The translations under genes were made by a program, and so were the position numbers. 64,000 nt of DNA from Ignavibacteria bacterium (GTDB lineage Bacteria; Bacteroidota; Ignavibacteria; Kapaibacteriales; Kapaibacteriaceae), in NCBI GenBank assembly GCA_013204605.1, contig JABMNI010000056.1, forward strand, positions 1 to 64,000, in the 5' to 3' direction. This document shows, piece by piece, positions 18,224 to 26,624 of this stretch; position 1 is the first letter of the stretch, and every line of letters begins with the position of its first letter. Below the pieces are notes generated by a model, which had not been told where the DNA came from, ran no database searches, and saw only the letters and a list, made by a program, of their open reading frames with translations.

Positions 18224-20656
18224 TTAGGCAGGGGGCTTTCTGTTTGGTTTCCCCTTATTCGTAGAACGCTTCTTTCCGCCACCGTGCTTTTTACCACTCG
18301 CACTTGGAGCAGAATTTGAACCGCCGCTAGGCGTTGATTTGCCACTACCGCCGCGCGGTTCTGACTTGCCACCGCCACTGCGTGGTTCAGACTTTCCACC
18401 ACCGCTGCGTGGTTCAGACTTTCCACCACCGCTGCGTGGTTCTGACTTGCCACCGCTGTGTGATATTTTCTTAGGTCTGTCATCGGTTCTTTCTTCGCCA
18501 GTTTTCTTCGGCTCGGTTTCATCCAATGGAATGTCGGCCAAATGCAAATCAACCATTCGCTTCTTGATATCGGCTCGAACAATTTTCACCTTCACCATGG
18601 TGCCAAACTGAAATGTGCGTCCGCGTTTGCGTCCTACCAAACGGAATTTGCGTTCGTCGAAGAAGTAGTAGTCATCCTTGATATCCTTAATGTGCAGCAG
18701 ACCCTCGCAGTACAAACCTTCCAACAGCACAAAAACCCCAAAGCCCGTTATCCCAGTAATCCTGCCGTTAAATTCTTCGGCAAGGTGTTCTGAGGCGAGA
18801 ATGGTTTGCGCGAGTTTGTTTGAAGCGCGTTCGGCTTCGACACTTTTTCGTTCAGTAATTGAACACTGACTTGATACCTCTTCGGCTTGTTGGTACAAAT
18901 CATTCCAGCGTTTCGGATCTGGTTTTCCCAGCGCATATTCTTTGATTGCTCGGTGTACAATTAGGTCGGGGTAGCGCCGGATAGGGGACGTAAAGTGCGC
19001 ATACTCCTCGAAGCCCAGACCAAAGTGTCCCACGTTAAACTCAGAGTAAATCGCCTTTGCCATCGACCTCAGAAGCAGACTATTGATAACGGGCTTTTCG
19101 GCGCGGTTGTGGGCTTGGGCAATGATGGCGTTAATCTCGCGCGGACCCAACTTTCCACTCGGTACGTCAAAACCAAGTGCGCGAATAACGGAAACAGCAT
19201 CAGTTAATTTTTCTACGTTGGGAGTTTCGTGTACGCGGTACACGAGTGCCGGAGCCTTTTTTGTACCCCAGATTTTTTTCAAACTATTCACATGCTCGGC
19301 TACTGTTTTGTTTGCGGCCAACATACACTCTTCAACCAACGAAGTGCTTTCGGTTCTGGATTTCACTGAAGCGCTGATTGGTTGTTTGAATTCGTCCAAC
19401 TGAAATTTTATCTCCTGCGTTTCAAAATCAATTCCGCCTTGTTTCATTCGGTTGCGATAAAGAACTTGCGACAGTTTATGAAGTCGTAAAACTTCTACGG
19501 CAAACTCACCCTGTCCCGTTTCGATTATTTGAAGTGCTTCATCGTACGTAAACCGGCGCACACTTTTTATCAGTGATTCGTGAATTCGGTAGTTGCGTAC
19601 AACGCCTTGCGGATCGAATTCCATGAACACCGAAAATGCGAAACGATGCTTGTTGGGAACAAGAGAACAAATATTGTTCGACAAATGTTCGGGCAACATA
19701 GGCACTACGCGGTCGGCCAAATACGTACTGTTACCCCGCGCCATGGCTTCATTATCGATGGCTGAACCCTCGGTTACATAGGCCGATACATCGGCAATGT
19801 GCACGCCCAATTCAAGATTTCCATTTGCTAAATCATTTATCGAAAGTGCATCGTCAAAATCGCGTGCATCATCAGGATCGATGGTGATAATCGTTTCGGC
19901 AGTCAAGTCAACGCGGCCACGAGGTGCGCGTGCTGACGGCTCTGAAAAAGCAGCCGCTTCACGTTCTACTGCATCAGTAAAACCAATTGGTAAATCGAAT
20001 TCTTTAACAATTGCCTCGAACTCAACAGCAGCGTTGCCCGACTTGCCAACAATTTCAGACACTTCAACTTCGGGCGAAGAATTGGGATGCTTCCATTGCA
20101 AAAATTTTGCAATCACTTTATCGGAATGCTTGGCTCCTTTTAAATTTTTCTCAGCAACTATGAAGTCGATATAATATTTTGCTTCATCTGGAACCAGATA
20201 ATAAAAATTACCCTCCAACTCGATAGTTCCACTAATTAACTGGCTAGACCGCTCGACAATGTCAACCACTTCGCCCTTGATTTTTTGTCCGGTGCGAACT
20301 GCGTGCGGCTTCACGCGCACTATATCGCCATCGAGCGCGGTGTACAAATTCTGCCGGTCAATGTGAATTATCGGAAACGCTTCGTCGGTAGTCTGCACCG
20401 TTGCACGGTTATGATAGAACGTAATCACCCCTTCAAAACCATGCGAATCTTGCGGTCGAATTCTAAACCTTCGACGGCTCATTTTTTCAACCAGATTTTC
20501 ATCAACCAATTTTTGCAGCATGTGACGAAGCATTTCATCGTCTTCGCCGTCGGCACGTACCCGAAGTTGTTTCGAAATTTCTATTAATTGAAGGGGCTCA
20601 GTGGCTCCCGTAAGAAGTGCGATTATTTCATCGCGATAGTCGGATTGGATTGCCAT
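18224..20656 (-). CDS. rnr: Ribonuclease R with repetitive basic C-terminal tail
   Basis: DPDDARDFDDALS catalytic motif, S1 domain, KSEPRSGGG repeats. Confidence 0.93.
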   Translation of the reverse strand: MAIQSDYRDEIIALLTGATEPLQLIEISKQLRVRADGEDDEMLRHMLQKLVDENLVEKMSRRRFRIRPQDSHGFEGVITFYHNRATVQTTDEAFPIIHIDRQNLYTALDGDIVRVKPHAVRTGQKIKGEVVDIVERSSQLISGTIELEGNFYYLVPDEAKYYIDFIVAEKNLKGAKHSDKVIAKFLQWKHPNSSPEVEVSEIVGKSGNAAVEFEAIVKEFDLPIGFTDAVEREAAAFSEPSARAPRGRVDLTAETIITIDPDDARDFDDALSINDLANGNLELGVHIADVSAYVTEGSAIDNEAMARGNSTYLADRVVPMLPEHLSNNICSLVPNKHRFAFSVFMEFDPQGVVRNYRIHESLIKSVRRFTYDEALQIIETGQGEFAVEVLRLHKLSQVLYRNRMKQGGIDFETQEIKFQLDEFKQPISASVKSRTESTSLVEECMLAANKTVAEHVNSLKKIWGTKKAPALVYRVHETPNVEKLTDAVSVIRALGFDVPSGKLGPREINAIIAQAHNRAEKPVINSLLLRSMAKAIYSEFNVGHFGLGFEEYAHFTSPIRRYPDLIVHRAIKEYALGKPDPKRWNDLYQQAEEVSSQCSITERKSVEAERASNKLAQTILASEHLAEEFNGRITGITGFGVFVLLEGLYCEGLLHIKDIKDDYYFFDERKFRLVGRKRGRTFQFGTMVKVKIVRADIKKRMVDLHLADIPLDETEPKKTGEERTDDRPKKISHSGGKSEPRSGGGKSEPRSGGGKSEPRSGGGKSEPRGGSGKSTPSGGSNSAPSASGKKHGGGKKRSTNKGKPNRKPPA

Positions 20657-20772
20657 GTACAAAGCTAAGGTCAAACCCCGACATGGTAGGACGGAGCGGA
20701 ACACAAAGCCCCATACAAAAATCTTTCTAAACAGAATTGAAAAAAAGATAGGCATAAAAACAAATGAATTTG

Positions 20773-20780
20773 TAGGTTTG
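20773..20780 (+). promoter_or_regulatory. -7 element TAGGTTTG, 5 nt upstream of pntA ATG
   Basis: Match to TAnnTTTG. Confidence 0.45.
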
Positions 20781-20785
20781 ACACC

Positions 20786-21886
20786 ATGACGATAGGAATA
20801 CTTCTTGAGATGGCACAGGGAGAGCGCAGAGTAGCGCTTGTGCCGGCGTCATGCGCATCCCTAATTAAGGCTGGTCACAGCATTATTATTCAATCTGGTG
20901 CGGGAGCCGAGGCCGGTTTCCCCGACGACGCATACGTACAGGTAGGTGCCCAGGTGGCTGCCCGTGCCGAAGTGCTGGCGCAGGCCGCATGTATTGCGCA
21001 CGTTGCCGTACCCACCACTGCCGAAATTGGCGAGTACCCCAAGGGAACATCGGTGATTACGCTGGTGTATCCGAAACGTAATCCGGATACGTTGGCGGCG
21101 TTGGCGCAGGCCGGTGTGAGCGTGTTTGCTATGGATGCAATGCCACGCACTACGCGGGCGCAAAACATGGACGTGCTGAGTTCGCAGAATAATCTGGCCG
21201 GTTATAAGGCAGTGGTGGTGGGTGCGAATGCCGTTGGACGCATTTTTCCGCTTATGATGACGGCGGCTGGAACGGTTACTCCCGTGAAAATGCTGATCTA
21301 TGGTGCCGGTGTAGCGGGTTTGCAGGCCATTGCTACGGCAAAACGACTGGGAGCGCGCGTTGAGGTGACCGATATCCGTCCCGAGACAAAGGAGCAAGTT
21401 GAATCTTTAGGCGCAAAATTTATCTGGGTAGAGGGTCTGGAGAATGTCCGCATTGAAGGGGGCTATGTAGCCGGTGTAACCGATGAAATTCTACAAAAAC
21501 AAAAAGAAGCTGTCGAAAAATCGTTGTTCGCTGCCGACGTAGTAATTACTACCGCGTTGGTTGCCGGCGGGAAAGCGCCAACATTAATTACGGCTGAACA
21601 GGTTAGTAAAATGAAATTCGGATCTGTGATTGTAGATATGGCTACAGATGCGGGTGGAAATTGCGAATCATCACAGCACGACACACAAGTAACCGTTGGC
21701 GGCGTGACAATCATTGGTGGCGGAAATCTTGCGGCCACAGTTCCAACGCACGCAAGTGAGTTGTACGGAAAAAACGTGGTGAACTTTTTGGCACATATAG
21801 CAAAGCCCGACGGAATTTCGTTCGACACTGAAGATGAAATTATCAAAGCAACCTTGGTTGTTCACAATGGCGAGGTGAAAGTTTAA
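20786..21886 (+). CDS. pntA: NAD(P) transhydrogenase subunit alpha part 1
   Basis: Ala dehydrogenase/PNT-type N-terminus and Rossmann domain, family-typical GNLAATVPTHASELYGKNVVNFL. Confidence 0.95.
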   Translation: MTIGILLEMAQGERRVALVPASCASLIKAGHSIIIQSGAGAEAGFPDDAYVQVGAQVAARAEVLAQAACIAHVAVPTTAEIGEYPKGTSVITLVYPKRNPDTLAALAQAGVSVFAMDAMPRTTRAQNMDVLSSQNNLAGYKAVVVGANAVGRIFPLMMTAAGTVTPVKMLIYGAGVAGLQAIATAKRLGARVEVTDIRPETKEQVESLGAKFIWVEGLENVRIEGGYVAGVTDEILQKQKEAVEKSLFAADVVITTALVAGGKAPTLITAEQVSKMKFGSVIVDMATDAGGNCESSQHDTQVTVGGVTIIGGGNLAATVPTHASELYGKNVVNFLAHIAKPDGISFDTEDEIIKATLVVHNGEVKV

Positions 21887-21887
21887 T

Positions 21888-22172
21888 ATGGATGCATCAA
21901 CACTTCAACTAATCTACCTTATAGTGCTTATGGCATTTTTAGGCGTAGAACTTATTGGTCACGTCCCGTCGGTACTGCACACGCCCCTCATGAGCGGTGC
22001 TAACGCCATTCACGGCGTAGTGATAATTGGATCGATCATCGTAATGGGCCACGCTACAGATACTGCCTCCATAATTCTTGGATTTGCAGCCGTGGTGCTT
22101 GGTACTCTTAATGTGGTAGGGGGCTTTGTGGTCACCAACCGAATGTTAGAAATGTTTAGGAAGAAGCAATGA
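21888..22172 (+). CDS. NAD(P) transhydrogenase subunit alpha part 2
   Basis: Short 3-TM protein, FLGVELIGHVPSVLHTPLMSGANAIHGVV. Confidence 0.92.
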   Translation: MDASTLQLIYLIVLMAFLGVELIGHVPSVLHTPLMSGANAIHGVVIIGSIIVMGHATDTASIILGFAAVVLGTLNVVGGFVVTNRMLEMFRKKQ

Positions 22173-23560
22173 TAGAAACGTTACTACCAATACTTTATCT
22201 CGTTGCTTCGGTTACGTTTATTATCGGACTCAAAATGTTGGGTTCGCCAAAGTCTGCACGTAAAGGAAACTTAATTGCAGGCTTCGGTATGTGTTTGGCT
22301 ATTGCCGGAACAATATTGTTCCACACAGATTCCGCCGGTACACACTTGCACAATATTCCGCTGATTCTTGGCGGTATTGCAGTGGGAACCATTATTGGCT
22401 GGATGATGGCCGTGAAGGTAAAAATGACGGCGATGCCCCAAATGGTTTCGTTCTTTAATGGAATGGGTGGCGCTTGCGCTGCACTGATTTCGTTGATGGA
22501 GTATAAAGAAACGGGAAGTGTATCTGCCGGACACGGTGCCGCTACTATGGCCGGATTGATAATAGGTTCGATCTCTTTTAGTGGGTCGATCATTGCCTAT
22601 GTTAAGCTCGAAGAACGCATGGGCGATATTCGATTTACCGGACAACAACTCGTTAACAACGGTTTACTACTTGCTGTTTTAATTGTTGGTGCGTGTCTTG
22701 CATTAAGCGCATTAACTGGATTCCCACTAGCGTTACTTTTAACAGCTGGTGCATTATTATTCGGCGTCTTGTTTGTACTTCCAATTGGTGGTGCGGACAT
22801 GCCGGTAGTAATTTCTCTACTCAACTCATTCACCGGCGTTGCCGCTGCGTGTGGTGGTTTCTTGTACAACAATATGCCAATGTTGATTGGTGGAATTCTT
22901 GTTGGTAGTGCCGGAACGTTGTTAACGGTTGTTATGTGTAAGAGCATGAACCGTTCCATTTGGAACGTGCTGCTTGGCAATTTCTCTGCGCAAGGTGCTG
23001 CATCAGGAGCAACCGAAGGCGCCACCGGTACCGTACGCGAAGTAAGTGCTACCGATGCTGCTGTACTTATGGCGTATGCTAAAACCGTTGTAATTGTACC
23101 CGGCTATGGTTTGGCCGTGGCCCAAGCACAACACGCCTGCCATCAGTTAGAAAACGAACTCGAAGAAAAAGGCGTAACGGTAAAGTACGCGGTTCACCCC
23201 GTTGCCGGCAGAATGCCGGGTCACATGAACGTGCTACTTGCCGAAGCCGATGTATCGTATGATAAACTTGTCGAGATGGAAGAAATCAATCCTGAGTTTC
23301 CAACTACCGATGTTGTGTTAGTTGTGGGTGCAAACGATGTGGTGAACCCCGCAGCAAAAACCGATACGGCCTCTCCTATTTACGGAATGCCAATTCTCGA
23401 CGTCGAACTTGCAAAGCAAGTTATTGTCATGAAACGTTCCATGAAAGCCGGCTACGCCGGAATCGAAAATGAACTCTTCTACCGTCCGAACACGTCCATG
23501 CTGTTTGGCGATGCGAAGACGAGTATGTCGGCGTTGGTAGCGGAGATCAAGTTGATCTAA
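22169..23560 (+). CDS. pntB: NAD(P) transhydrogenase subunit beta
   Basis: VVIVPGYGLAVAQAQH, NDVVNPAAKTDTASPIYGMPIL, GYAGIENELFY. Confidence 0.95.
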   Translation: MIETLLPILYLVASVTFIIGLKMLGSPKSARKGNLIAGFGMCLAIAGTILFHTDSAGTHLHNIPLILGGIAVGTIIGWMMAVKVKMTAMPQMVSFFNGMGGACAALISLMEYKETGSVSAGHGAATMAGLIIGSISFSGSIIAYVKLEERMGDIRFTGQQLVNNGLLLAVLIVGACLALSALTGFPLALLLTAGALLFGVLFVLPIGGADMPVVISLLNSFTGVAAACGGFLYNNMPMLIGGILVGSAGTLLTVVMCKSMNRSIWNVLLGNFSAQGAASGATEGATGTVREVSATDAAVLMAYAKTVVIVPGYGLAVAQAQHACHQLENELEEKGVTVKYAVHPVAGRMPGHMNVLLAEADVSYDKLVEMEEINPEFPTTDVVLVVGANDVVNPAAKTDTASPIYGMPILDVELAKQVIVMKRSMKAGYAGIENELFYRPNTSMLFGDAKTSMSALVAEIKLI

Positions 23561-23561
23561 T

Positions 23562-23706
23562 GTGAAAATGTGGAAATGTGAGAATGGCAATGTGAGTCAA
23601 ATGTGAAAATGTGAAAATGTGAGAATGCCAATCTCAATGTGAAAATGTGGAAATGTGAGAATGGCAATGGCAATGCCAATGAGAAAATGTGGAAATGTGA
23701 GAATGG
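23562..23706. repeat. AATGTGAAAATGTGGAAATGTGAGAATGGC intergenic repeat cluster
   Basis: At least four related units beginning at the pntB stop. Confidence 0.9.
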
Positions 23707-23739
23707 CAATGTCCAAAAGAGTATAGTCCAAAAAGTGTA

Positions 23740-24081
23740 ATGAGATTCACGCTAACACTTAGACCCCTCAACATTGGTGACGAGCAGGAGTTTTTGAGTG
23801 CGCACCGTGCTACTTCGCCGGATTTCCCGAACTTTTTGCACTACTATGAAGAGGGGATGGAGTTTGGCAAGTACATTGAGCGGTTGGCCGAAGTTGAAGA
23901 GGGGATCAATCTGCCTTCGCACAAGATTGTGCCGTCGTCGTTTTTGTTTGCGTTTGATGGTGAGCGGATTGTGGGGCGAACGTCAATCAGACACAGGCTG
24001 AATGAATTTTTAATGGTGGAGGGCGGCCATATAGGATATGCGGTTGTGCCTGAATTTCGACGACGAGTTATTACCGGGTAG
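23740..24081 (+). pseudogene. C-terminally truncated GNAT acetyltransferase
   Basis: N-terminal GNAT fold; ends at VPEFRRRVITG* where the RRxGxG/A acetyl-CoA loop is expected. Confidence 0.65.
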
Positions 24082-24094
24082 TTATTACCGGGTA
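24067..24094. repeat. 14-bp direct duplication GTTATTACCGGGTA spanning the stop codon
   Basis: Direct reading. Confidence 0.95.
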
Positions 24095-24097
24095 CAT

Positions 24098-25033
24098 TTA
24101 GATGAGTATTGAGGTGTCTGAAACCTTATCCAGTGCGTTCAACGTTAGTGTTTCAAGACCCTCATCTGCCAAGACGGAGGTGGTGTTTTCGATGTGCAGA
24201 ACCTCTACTTTTCCAACTTCTACGCCCGACTTCTTGCGCGGAGCAGCGGATACATTGTGCAGCCGAAGGTTTGCAAAAACTGTGGGGAGCACCACGCGCA
24301 CGGGTCCAAACTTTTCGGTTGTGTGTGCATCTGCATGTTGAAGAATAATGCTCCGATCATATTCGCTAAATGCTTCAGCTGGTAACGAGACAATCGGAAC
24401 CAGCGTCTCATTTTTTTTGATACCGAAGTGAAAATGAAATCCGTCGGCGTCGCGTTTTACTGAAAGTAGAACAGCCGTCACGTCGAATGGAGCGCCGTTA
24501 ACAAATGTCGGCGCTTCGATGCTCAACAAGTAGTTATCAGAAACACAAAGCCCCTTAACAATACTCGATCTGAATCCGCCAACCAGCATTCGGTTAAACA
24601 GGATTCGCTCGGGCGTGTGGAGTTGCATCCAGGTGGTGGAAATGAGTTCGCGTTGGGCAGATGGCGCGCTGATGGAAAGTTGGTCGAGAATTGTTAGCAC
24701 GTAATGTAGGGAGGGGGCTTTGCAGCGCGCATCGGTGAGCGGCACACAGAGCGCAGAGCTTTCGGAGATCGAGGCGGTGTGAAGTTTGCATTGGTCGAAT
24801 AGCCATAGTGGAATGTTTGCAACTGCGCATGTAAGATCGGCTAGTGTGGTGTAGGAAATGATGCGCTTGGTGTGCCTGCCCGTTGCAAGGTTGCAAAGGA
24901 ATTGTTTGTGGGTTGCATCGGGTAGGCTTTGTATTACGCTGTTTAGCTCCGACACTACGCTATGTAACTGCGACACTTTGTTCGATGGTAGCGTTAGTAT
25001 GCTTGGCGTGAATATTGGTGTTAGTCGTTGCAA
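24098..25033 (-). CDS. ATP-dependent DNA-ligase-like protein lacking the adenylation domain (ligase N-terminal domain + OB domain)
   Basis: LFNRMLVGGFRSSIVKGL (ligase N-domain end) runs into OB-domain-like TEKFGPVRVVLP..VSAAPRKKSGVEV; no KxDG; 311 aa. Confidence 0.65.
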   Translation of the reverse strand: MQRLTPIFTPSILTLPSNKVSQLHSVVSELNSVIQSLPDATHKQFLCNLATGRHTKRIISYTTLADLTCAVANIPLWLFDQCKLHTASISESSALCVPLTDARCKAPSLHYVLTILDQLSISAPSAQRELISTTWMQLHTPERILFNRMLVGGFRSSIVKGLCVSDNYLLSIEAPTFVNGAPFDVTAVLLSVKRDADGFHFHFGIKKNETLVPIVSLPAEAFSEYDRSIILQHADAHTTEKFGPVRVVLPTVFANLRLHNVSAAPRKKSGVEVGKVEVLHIENTTSVLADEGLETLTLNALDKVSDTSILI

Positions 25034-25060
25034 AGTAGAGAGGGAATTAAGCAGTGAAAA

Positions 25061-26047
25061 TTATTCAGTGAGAATTTCTGAAATGTCGAAGGCTTCGGTG
25101 TTTTGCTGACGCAAGAATTTTACAAAGGCTGAAGTATCGCCGTGCATGGCAATCACGCGCGAGCAATTCACATCCTTTACGGTTTGAATGAGTGTGGGCC
25201 AGTCTGCGTGATCACTTACCACAAAGCCCCTTGCACCATTTGAATCAAATCGTTTTTGCGAGACGTTCCAGCCGGAGGCGGTTGCGAGTGAGAGGCGCGT
25301 GTTGGGTCCGTGCAGAGTGTTGACGTTTCCATTGGGTCCGTGCTGCGTGTTGGCGCTCCCACCTGCAGACGTGAGCACCAGGCCATCGGCGGTTGCAACC
25401 GGCAGACGCGAATACTGCGGTACCGGGATTCCGGTGTTTACGATTACTTGGTTGGTGGCGTGAATGGAATCATCAACATACACTGTTCCGATGGACTGAT
25501 CTAGCGCGCACAGAAGGCGTTGCGCCTTTCCAAGTGGATACACGTGAATGACGCTGGTCCTGCCAGACAAAATATTTTGCTGCCACCACGCGTGAACGTC
25601 GCGCATTACGAGTTGCATATCGGGCCACTGATAAATTGGCAGACCAAATGTACACTCAGTTACAAAGGTGTCGCAGACGATTGGTTGGAAGGGGGCTGCA
25701 ATAGGATCGGAATCTCGTTTGTAATCGCCGGTGCACACCCATACTTCGCCTTGGTGTTCAACGCGAACTTGGGCCGAACCAATCACGTGACCAGCGGGAT
25801 GAAGTGAAATCCATGCATCGCCAAGTTTTATTTGTTGGTCGTATTCTAATTCGGTGACGTTAATGTTGTTGCCCAGGCGGTGACGCAGTATTGGGGCTGT
25901 GTGCTTGTGCGTGATATAGTGCTGCATACCACGACGCGCATGATCGGAATGTCCATGCGTAATAACGGCAGTATGAGTAGATCGCACCGGATCGATGCAA
26001 AAATCGCCAGGCACACAGTGCAGTCCATTACGTCGAGTAAACATCAT
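25061..26047 (-). CDS. Ligase-associated metallo-beta-lactamase-fold DNA exonuclease
   Basis: THGHSDHARRG, PAGHVIGSAQV, CTGDYKRDSDP, SDHADWP. Confidence 0.85.
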   Translation of the reverse strand: MMFTRRNGLHCVPGDFCIDPVRSTHTAVITHGHSDHARRGMQHYITHKHTAPILRHRLGNNINVTELEYDQQIKLGDAWISLHPAGHVIGSAQVRVEHQGEVWVCTGDYKRDSDPIAAPFQPIVCDTFVTECTFGLPIYQWPDMQLVMRDVHAWWQQNILSGRTSVIHVYPLGKAQRLLCALDQSIGTVYVDDSIHATNQVIVNTGIPVPQYSRLPVATADGLVLTSAGGSANTQHGPNGNVNTLHGPNTRLSLATASGWNVSQKRFDSNGARGFVVSDHADWPTLIQTVKDVNCSRVIAMHGDTSAFVKFLRQQNTEAFDISEILTE

Positions 26048-26087
26048 AGAAGCGGCAACCTACGAGTTTCGTGCCATTTCGATTACG

Positions 26088-26095
26088 TATTTTTG
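26088..26095 (+). promoter_or_regulatory. -7 element TATTTTTG, 4 nt upstream of ATG 26100
   Basis: Match to TAnnTTTG. Confidence 0.4.
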
Positions 26096-26099
26096 TCTG

Positions 26100-26624
26100 A
26101 TGCCAACAATTGCAATGTTAATAATCGCACTCTTTACAACATGTTACACTTATGCTCAGGATTCGCAAGAATTCGCGGGCAAAGCACATAACGAAGTAGA
26201 GCGTGGTGATTTTACAAAGGCGATAGAGTTATACACAAGGGCTATCGAACTCGAAAACGACTTTTACTTATTCTACTTTAATCGGGCATCGTGCTACTTG
26301 AAAGTGAACGAACCCCTTTTAGCGTTGGCGGATTTGAATACAAGCATAGCGCTGGATTCAAACAGAATACCTACTCGTTTCCAGCGTGGAATAGTTTTGG
26401 CGCAACTCAAAAACTATGAAGCGGCCATCGCAGATATGTCGGTTGTGATTACCAGCGACTCAACAAATAGTGAAGCGTTACTAGTTGGTAAGGCGTACTT
26501 AGTGCGTGGCCGACTCCACCTCGACTTCGATTCGAACACTTCAGCAGCGTGCGCTGATTTGCACCAAGCCTTTGATGCGGGAGAAAAATCAGCATCGCAA
26601 TATTTCCCTGAAGAATGCAAATGA
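26100..26624 (+). CDS. TPR-repeat protein with signal peptide
   Basis: A.NEVERGDFTKAIELYTRAIEL..YFNRASCYLKV. Confidence 0.8.
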   Translation: MPTIAMLIIALFTTCYTYAQDSQEFAGKAHNEVERGDFTKAIELYTRAIELENDFYLFYFNRASCYLKVNEPLLALADLNTSIALDSNRIPTRFQRGIVLAQLKNYEAAIADMSVVITSDSTNSEALLVGKAYLVRGRLHLDFDSNTSAACADLHQAFDAGEKSASQYFPEECK

